64,000 bases of DNA from Methanomassiliicoccus luminyensis B10 (GTDB lineage Archaea; Thermoplasmatota; Thermoplasmata; Methanomassiliicoccales; Methanomassiliicoccaceae), in assembly GCF_000308215.1 (NCBI RefSeq), contig NZ_CAJE01000015.1, positions 113,150-177,149 on the forward strand, read 5' to 3'. Both the position numbers and the translations under genes were made by a program. The number at the start of each line of letters is the position of its first letter. The first letter of the stretch is position 1. Shown one piece after another: positions 59,321 to 64,000 of this stretch. The notes below the pieces were generated by a model, which was given only the letters and a program-made list of their open reading frames with translations, searched no databases and was not told where the DNA came from.

Positions 59321-59704
59321 ATGAATGAAAAAGATATCGATAAATTTGAAAAATTAGACATGCAGCTATATGGCTTCTATGAAGAGGTAAATAAACTATC
59401 ACAAAAAAAGCCAGATGAACCTATAAACAAATTTAAACTGAAACTTATTAATCAGTTACTGAAAGATGCTAATGTTCTACTTGGAAAAAAATATGCTCCA
59501 TTGGATGATTTTAATCAGTTTGATGAAAATTTAATCCCTTCCAACAGCGACGTTAGCTTGATTATAGCTCAATATTTGGAGTGTATGGATAAGCTCAGAC
59601 TAGATAATATTAAACAAACCTATGGTGAACAATGGTACTGGATATTTGATGGGAATGATTCAAAGAGGAGAGCTATACCCCCAAGAAAAAAGATGAAGGG
59701 TTGA
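59321..59704 (+). CDS. Small acidic helical protein, duplicate 1
   Basis: 127 residues, predominantly helical and rich in Lys, Asp and Glu. KKPDEPINKFKLKLINQLLK and PSNSDVSLIIAQYLECMD recur in similar form in the next gene (KKQDEPLNKLKVAMTNKILA, PTNSDAVLIMSQYITALR), so they are tandem paralogues. The start is 11 nt after the nuclease-like gene. No family recognised; they may be subunits or regulators of that protein. Confidence 0.65.
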   Translation: MNEKDIDKFEKLDMQLYGFYEEVNKLSQKKPDEPINKFKLKLINQLLKDANVLLGKKYAPLDDFNQFDENLIPSNSDVSLIIAQYLECMDKLRLDNIKQTYGEQWYWIFDGNDSKRRAIPPRKKMKG

Positions 59705-60063
59705 AAATGGTAAAAACATTACCAACAGAAAAACAGGTTAAACGCACCGATACTCTGTCATCATTATTGGATGCTCTGTTCTATGAGATAAAGGAATTAT
59801 CAAAGAAAAAGCAAGATGAACCTTTAAATAAGCTAAAGGTTGCCATGACAAACAAGATATTAGCAGAACTAAAAGAGCTATTACAAAATGACGAATCTTC
59901 CGAGTTTTTAATACTTTTAGACGTTGATAACATTCCGACAAATAGTGATGCCGTTCTAATCATGTCTCAATATATCACTGCCCTAAGGCTGTATAGGGAT
60001 GCTCATTTCTATAGCACTGGAATGCTAGACGATGCCAGATGGCATACAAAGGAAAATCCCTAA
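59701..60063 (+). CDS. Small helical protein, duplicate 2
   Basis: 120 residues. The start overlaps the previous stop (TTGAAAATG context), so translation is coupled. It shares the KKxDEPxNKxK and P(S/T)NSDxxLI(M/I)xQY blocks with its neighbour. No signal peptide, membrane helix or catalytic motif. After it, 60,064-60,260 contains no convincing gene. Confidence 0.65.
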   Translation: MKMVKTLPTEKQVKRTDTLSSLLDALFYEIKELSKKKQDEPLNKLKVAMTNKILAELKELLQNDESSEFLILLDVDNIPTNSDAVLIMSQYITALRLYRDAHFYSTGMLDDARWHTKENP

Positions 60064-60260
60064 TAAGGGAACGATTTTGTTATTGCTGGTTTCATTCATG
60101 TTCGCCAGCATTGATCCTCAATCAGTGATAGCTTTAGACCAGAGGCATGGTAATTTTGCGGCATTGAATCCCCCGATAACTAGATGGATTTTTGAATATC
60201 TAAAGGGTCGTATTTTTCAACACTGGCTCAGGAGAATTATTGCCCCCATGTCCAAGATAT

Positions 60261-61661
60261 TCATCCAAGTGCACCTGCTCTTTTGAGCCGACGATATAGC
60301 CAGTGTCTATCAAGTACACTTTTAATGTCCTCATCAGCGAATCCAATTTCAGATAAGAATATCACTTCTATGACAAGTTCAAGCTTAGTTGTGAGGAAGA
60401 ATAAGTCCGCACCCTTTGCCGCCTTTTCCTCAAGATCCTTGCCGTAGTGTGTCAGATAATTGCGAGTATCGAGGGTAAACCCGATGAACTCATCCCTATC
60501 TGGGATATAAGGTTCTACTGCTGGTTTGTGCAGCTGATATATTTCTTTTAACCGTTTCCTTAAACTGACTTCATTTTCGTACTTGAAAACGTCTTTTAAA
60601 AACCCTTTATACTCGCCTGGGGCTGAATCGATTAGCATATCTGTCAGCTTATCGTATTCCTCAACTGGCAGCTCCGTCCCACCATAGTTTTTCCTATGGT
60701 ATGATTCGATTGCTTGAATTAGGTTTAAAAATTTGTTATAATCGTATAAATCAGGATTATATAACGAGCCAAAATAGAGGTCATAAGCAGGCTGTAGTTT
60801 AGATTCCTTACTGAACCAATTAGTGAGGTTACTGTCTAGATTAACCTCTAGATCATGAAGCCAAAACATCATGTCTGTTGGCATCAGTTTTTCTTTACCT
60901 GTCTGGGCATTGAGGGATGGAAAGACCAACTCGATTCCACTTGCCTTACGTATGATGGTCTCTGCCTTATCTAACTCAACAAATATGCTGAGGGGAGTAG
61001 TTCTCCTCTTGATACCGAGACTAATTAAATCCCTAAACCGCTTAATATGTGAAATTAAGCCCCACAAGTCTAGATTATTTGCGAAGGTAATATCGACGAA
61101 GGGTGTCTGTCTTATCGATTCCTCATCCCAGTCCAGGCTTTCTTGGTAACGTAGCCCTATCTTCATTGTATTTTTATCATAGGATGCAATGACATCCTTG
61201 GGAGTGACATATCTGATTTCGGCTTCTTCAAGTGAATCAGGTGTAACATTGACAAACCCAGATCGCCCAATCCACTCCCCCATGTATTGAAAATTGACCA
61301 TTGCTCCAGTGAATTGCATTTCCTCTTCCTTCATAAAATGGGCTCCGAAAAATGCCATCCTTGGCCTATACACAGTCCCAACTAGAGTAAACGCTCCACC
61401 ACTCACATTATGGATATTTGTTTTATTGGAGCCCCTCCCACATTGATAGAGGGTGACTATACCATTCTCTGAATTTCCTAATACGATATTCTGCCTGTTA
61501 TCATCTATAAACAAGGATTCATCAAACGTTCCGTTTAGAGATAACTCCAAACCAGATTGCTTATCGTAGGCTAGTGAGCCAGCGATGGGGCTCTCTGTCT
61601 TTCCAGGGAGCCACCACTCGCCCTGAACTTTGAACTCTTTAGATAAATCAATTTTGGCCAC
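60261..61661 (-). CDS. ApeA-like HEPN-domain defence protein
   Basis: 466 residues. The N-terminal region (FKVQGEWWLPGKTESPIAGS, LELSLNGTF) matches the ApeA N-terminal domain pattern, and a helical middle leads to a C-terminal HEPN domain whose TRNYLTHYGKDLEE carries the R(x4)H motif at about Arg400/His405. ApeA proteins are known antiphage effectors that act through HEPN RNase activity after an infection signal. It lies just inside the right end of the casposon, the place where freshly acquired cargo might be expected. Confidence 0.82.
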   Translation of the reverse strand: MAKIDLSKEFKVQGEWWLPGKTESPIAGSLAYDKQSGLELSLNGTFDESLFIDDNRQNIVLGNSENGIVTLYQCGRGSNKTNIHNVSGGAFTLVGTVYRPRMAFFGAHFMKEEEMQFTGAMVNFQYMGEWIGRSGFVNVTPDSLEEAEIRYVTPKDVIASYDKNTMKIGLRYQESLDWDEESIRQTPFVDITFANNLDLWGLISHIKRFRDLISLGIKRRTTPLSIFVELDKAETIIRKASGIELVFPSLNAQTGKEKLMPTDMMFWLHDLEVNLDSNLTNWFSKESKLQPAYDLYFGSLYNPDLYDYNKFLNLIQAIESYHRKNYGGTELPVEEYDKLTDMLIDSAPGEYKGFLKDVFKYENEVSLRKRLKEIYQLHKPAVEPYIPDRDEFIGFTLDTRNYLTHYGKDLEEKAAKGADLFFLTTKLELVIEVIFLSEIGFADEDIKSVLDRHWLYRRLKRAGALG

Positions 61662-61758
61662 ATGTGGGGTATCTCCTTCAATGTGATTATTACTTTGTCA
61701 TCAGCGTAACAAAGTAAGCATGAGAATGAATTGTATAGTAATTGGCCATGACAATTCA

Positions 61759-61793
61759 TGTCAATGACAAATCGGGATGATAACTACTACCCC
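61759..61793 (-). repeat. Casposon right terminal inverted repeat
   Basis: Reverse complement begins GGGGTAGTAGTTATC and matches the left repeat at 31 of 35 positions by hand alignment. It ends directly at the second copy of the CGCACTTTTGTGC target sequence. Confidence 0.8.
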
Positions 61794-61806
61794 CGCACTT
61801 TTGTGC
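61794..61806. repeat. Casposon target-site duplication, right copy
   Basis: CGCACTTTTGTGC identical to 46715-46727. It is shared between the right end of the first casposon and the start of the second element-like end. Confidence 0.75.
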
Positions 61807-64000
61807 GGGGGGTATTATGTATCGTTTTGATTTGTCAGTGACAACTCATAGCACGCTGTTTTATTTGGCATCAGTTATCCTCTTTGTAACTAAGCGTACC
61901 ACTAAAGCCATCGCCATCACTCCATATTACGCCGTTAAATTCTCTTCTAGGTGCAGGACCCACCGGCGAATCATTAATAATAAGTTTCTCGCCATCGATA
62001 ACCCACAGTAGGGAGTAGTTGCCCTCTCTAAGAAAATTTTGAATAGTCGTTCTATCGATTAATACGGCACTTGGTCCCACACTGTTCACAGAGGGATCGA
62101 ATATCCTTACGTTATTATCTGAATCAGTATATCGTCCCGGATCACCCGTCCATCTCAAATGAAGTTGATCAAATAACCACTTACTCGGGATGGAGACAGA
62201 AATACTCTCATCGATAGAGCAGTCATATTCATCCGCCCACGAATAATGTTCAGTTGTAGGGACTACCGGCCGAGGTAGTCTGTTTTCCCGCCCTCTTGTC
62301 CACTCTAACGTTGAACGCTCATGAAAGAAAGCCGGTGCCCTAAACAATTCACCAATAAACACACCATGACTATCCTGAATGTGCCATAAGCTGTCATAGT
62401 AATCTGTGTTTATTTTTAGCCAATCCCTCAAGATTAGAAGATCACTATGTTTTACAACAAAACTTCGAACACTGTAGTTGACGTTGTATTTTGGATATGT
62501 GGGGGAATAGTACTTCTTTTTCCACATCGATTCCCAAGCGGAGTAACAATATAACATCAACCATTCTCTTCCATCTGTAGACATTATCGAGAGAATATCA
62601 TGAGGAGTTGGAATGTCGTCAGTTCGATTAATCCAATCTTCTTTGGGACTGTCTTTGACCCTCTTTTGTGGAAACCACCAACTTTCCTCTTTTCGGTCTT
62701 CTGTCTTTCGGTCCTTTCGAATCAAGAGCAGCGATGGATCGATGTCCCTAAGGCCAAGGATTTCCCATGCTCCCTTAAAATGACTATACTCTTTAGAATA
62801 CCTGTCGGCTCTAAACTTATAATTATCAGATAGGTAAGCTAAAAATTCATGATATGCAAGCCATTGGTATTTTTTACCAATCCTTTCAGGCTTTTTCGCA
62901 GACCTATACTGATCTAGATTTATACGAAATACCATCTTGTCGAATTGTCCAAATCTCTCGATTGTCCAACCTAAATCAAATACCCGTTTAACGACCCATG
63001 TTTTTATCATATCGGCACTATAGCTAAGAGACGAGTCATTCCTTCTGTGTGGATAATCTAGAATGGGGATTACTTTTTTTACGAATAGCGAATGTTTAGC
63101 ACCACGAAGACTTTTCATAAACTTGATTTCGGCGTCAGAAGGGGTAACAAGGTTAATCACAAGCTCCCCATCAGTACCTTCCTCTTCAGTCTTTACTATG
63201 AGTTGTTTAATCAACCTATCGCGATAATTCTTCCTTTCCTCGATGTACTCATCCCACAATTTTCTCTGGTCTTGAGTAAGGGATTTTATAAAAGCATCAA
63301 CGATCTCCTCATCGGATGGTGGTTTTTCCAGTTCTGTTTCATCTTGCCCCAACTTGATTGAGGACCAATGAGAATAATTGCCATTATCCCCAATGATGTA
63401 GTTACCAAAATCGCCTGGGAAACCCAGTACAGAAGAGTATATTTCCTTCCTTGCCCACTCTTTTTCGGGCGTGTTTTTCCGTGTCTTTCCATATTTTTTA
63501 ACTTGTTCTAGTGTGGGAATATCCTTAGGCATTATCGATTTGTAAGGAGGATATACTTTGGAGATGTCAACATTTAATTTGATGCCCCTCCTTATCGCCT
63601 CTTCCATGACACCTAGTGCATAATCCCGTAATAGGATGTGTGGTGGCGGTGTACCTGTCTCAAATATTAATCGATAAGTTGTTAATGCCAATTCTTTTAC
63701 TTCTTCATCTTTCTGGCATCTCAATGAGATGCCATACGCTACCGCGTATAGGCGCTCCGTTACATATGGGTCGTCTACTTCGGAAAACAATTCTAATAAC
63801 TTACAGTAAACACCAATTCTATTGGTGAATATGAAAACCATTTTCTTGGTTGCTTTGTCCCTTAAGTAGCGGTGGGAAGTAGTTAAAAACCAACCATAAA
63901 TCATTCCTGCGAGCAGAACCGACTCATCATTCACCCGATCGTTATTTGACCAATCCCAGAAGATGAATCGATTGACCGCATTGTTATTCTGATAATCTTT
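61807..64000 (+). mobile_element. Start of a second, tandem casposon-like element (incomplete)
   Basis: Immediately after the right target copy, GGGGGG is followed by TATTATGTATCGTTTTGATT and then TGTCAGTGACAAC...ATAGCAC. This aligns with the first casposon's left end in the same orientation at about three quarters of 42 positions, including a shared ATAGCAC beyond the 35-bp repeat. So another element with related ends begins here and runs past the window edge. Its far end and casposase cannot be seen; it could also be an end-only relic or a non-autonomous relative. Confidence 0.6.
61871..64000 (-). CDS. C-terminal part of a large Avs/STAND-type defence protein (partial)
   Basis: At least 709 residues, open to the window end, so the N-terminus is outside. 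SVLLAGMIYGWFLTTSHRYL followed by RDKATKKMV, and further on RIGKKYQWLAYHEFLAYLSD, are patterns I associate with the C-terminal sensor region of large Avs-type antiphage NTPases. The STAND ATPase and effector domains would then lie upstream, beyond base 64,000. No nuclease motif is seen in this part. It ends 17 nt inside the second terminal repeat. The assignment rests on remembered motifs, so moderate confidence. Confidence 0.6.
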   Translation of the reverse strand, partial: KDYQNNNAVNRFIFWDWSNNDRVNDESVLLAGMIYGWFLTTSHRYLRDKATKKMVFIFTNRIGVYCKLLELFSEVDDPYVTERLYAVAYGISLRCQKDEEVKELALTTYRLIFETGTPPPHILLRDYALGVMEEAIRRGIKLNVDISKVYPPYKSIMPKDIPTLEQVKKYGKTRKNTPEKEWARKEIYSSVLGFPGDFGNYIIGDNGNYSHWSSIKLGQDETELEKPPSDEEIVDAFIKSLTQDQRKLWDEYIEERKNYRDRLIKQLIVKTEEEGTDGELVINLVTPSDAEIKFMKSLRGAKHSLFVKKVIPILDYPHRRNDSSLSYSADMIKTWVVKRVFDLGWTIERFGQFDKMVFRINLDQYRSAKKPERIGKKYQWLAYHEFLAYLSDNYKFRADRYSKEYSHFKGAWEILGLRDIDPSLLLIRKDRKTEDRKEESWWFPQKRVKDSPKEDWINRTDDIPTPHDILSIMSTDGREWLMLYCYSAWESMWKKKYYSPTYPKYNVNYSVRSFVVKHSDLLILRDWLKINTDYYDSLWHIQDSHGVFIGELFRAPAFFHERSTLEWTRGRENRLPRPVVPTTEHYSWADEYDCSIDESISVSIPSKWLFDQLHLRWTGDPGRYTDSDNNVRIFDPSVNSVGPSAVLIDRTTIQNFLREGNYSLLWVIDGEKLIINDSPVGPAPRREFNGVIWSDGDGFSGTLSYKEDN

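Larger units (their letters stand above)
46728..61793 (+). mobile_element. Casposon of 15,066 bp with defence-type cargo
   Basis: Bounded by 35-bp inverted repeats and flanked by a 13-bp direct duplication. It carries the casposon hallmarks in order: Cas1 casposase with C-terminal HTH, an HTH protein, an HNH nuclease and a protein of the PolB family, all on the plus strand. The right half (about 53-61.7 kb) is accessory DNA of lower GC, with regulators, a surface protein, nucleases and an ApeA-like HEPN protein. Casposons move by a Cas1-catalysed integration resembling spacer acquisition and often use tRNA 3' ends, which agrees with the tRNA-like target here. All hallmark frames are intact, so it may be active. 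Confidence 0.88.

Overview
The window reads as part of a high-GC euryarchaeal chromosome. Archaeal-type information-processing genes (L21e, L15e, S15, RpoF, a fibrillarin-like protein, Kae1, family B DNA polymerase, Pus10), gene pairs with overlapping ATGA/GTGA junctions, TATA-like promoters and occasional TTG/GTG starts all fit. The content and GC level suggest a Thermoplasmata-lineage methanogen such as a Methanomassiliicoccus relative, but no methanogenesis gene is present, so that placement is inference.

Bases 1-20,250 are core genome. A translation/transcription cluster (pus10-rpl21e-rpoF-DUF655-ksgA) is interrupted by a lower-GC regulator/nucleotidyltransferase pair. It is followed by a YchF-type GTPase, replicative PolB, L15e with a structured leader, a secreted papain-like protease, a ThiI-like protein without its PP-loop, a TauE/DUF1634 pair, an MFS carrier, a histidine kinase, a PH-domain protein and a CobW-type GTPase. 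Bases 20,250-24,830 form an AT-rich island next to tRNA-Leu(CAG). It holds broken genes (a transglutaminase-like protein and a tyrosine recombinase), small membrane proteins and an intact Fic protein with a repeat-rich promoter.

Bases 24,990-44,880 return to core genome. They hold a PAS histidine kinase, a polyphosphate operon (ppk1, a CHAD-phosphoesterase-HD fusion, ppx), a stand-alone LigD phosphoesterase domain, glmM-glmU, an overlapping IMPase-NAD kinase-JAMM operon, and fibrillarin, Nudix, S15, DHH nuclease, Kae1 and zinc-ribbon genes.

From tRNA-Val(GAC) at 44,997 to the window end the sequence is mobile. An intact tyrosine integrase flanks the tRNA. Then comes a hairpin-rich spacer and a decayed tRNA-like sequence whose 3' end abuts a 15.1-kb casposon (46,728-61,793). 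The casposon is bounded by 35-bp terminal inverted repeats and a 13-bp target duplication. Its left half carries the hallmark genes: Cas1 (casposase), an HTH protein, an HNH nuclease and a family B DNA polymerase. Its right half is cargo: regulators, a surface fibronectin-type protein, an AbrB-like protein, an EEP-family nuclease, two PD-(D/E)XK-type proteins, a duplicated small-protein pair and an ApeA-like HEPN protein. This looks like a defence module carried by a casposon.

Directly after the second target copy, a further diverged copy of the casposon left end begins at 61,807. A second casposon-like element therefore seems to lie in tandem at the same target and to continue beyond the window. 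Its first gene, antisense and cut by the window edge, resembles the C-terminal part of large Avs-type STAND NTPases. The arrangement (tRNA-like end, target copy, element, target copy, element) recalls repeat-by-repeat growth of a CRISPR array and is the most striking feature here.
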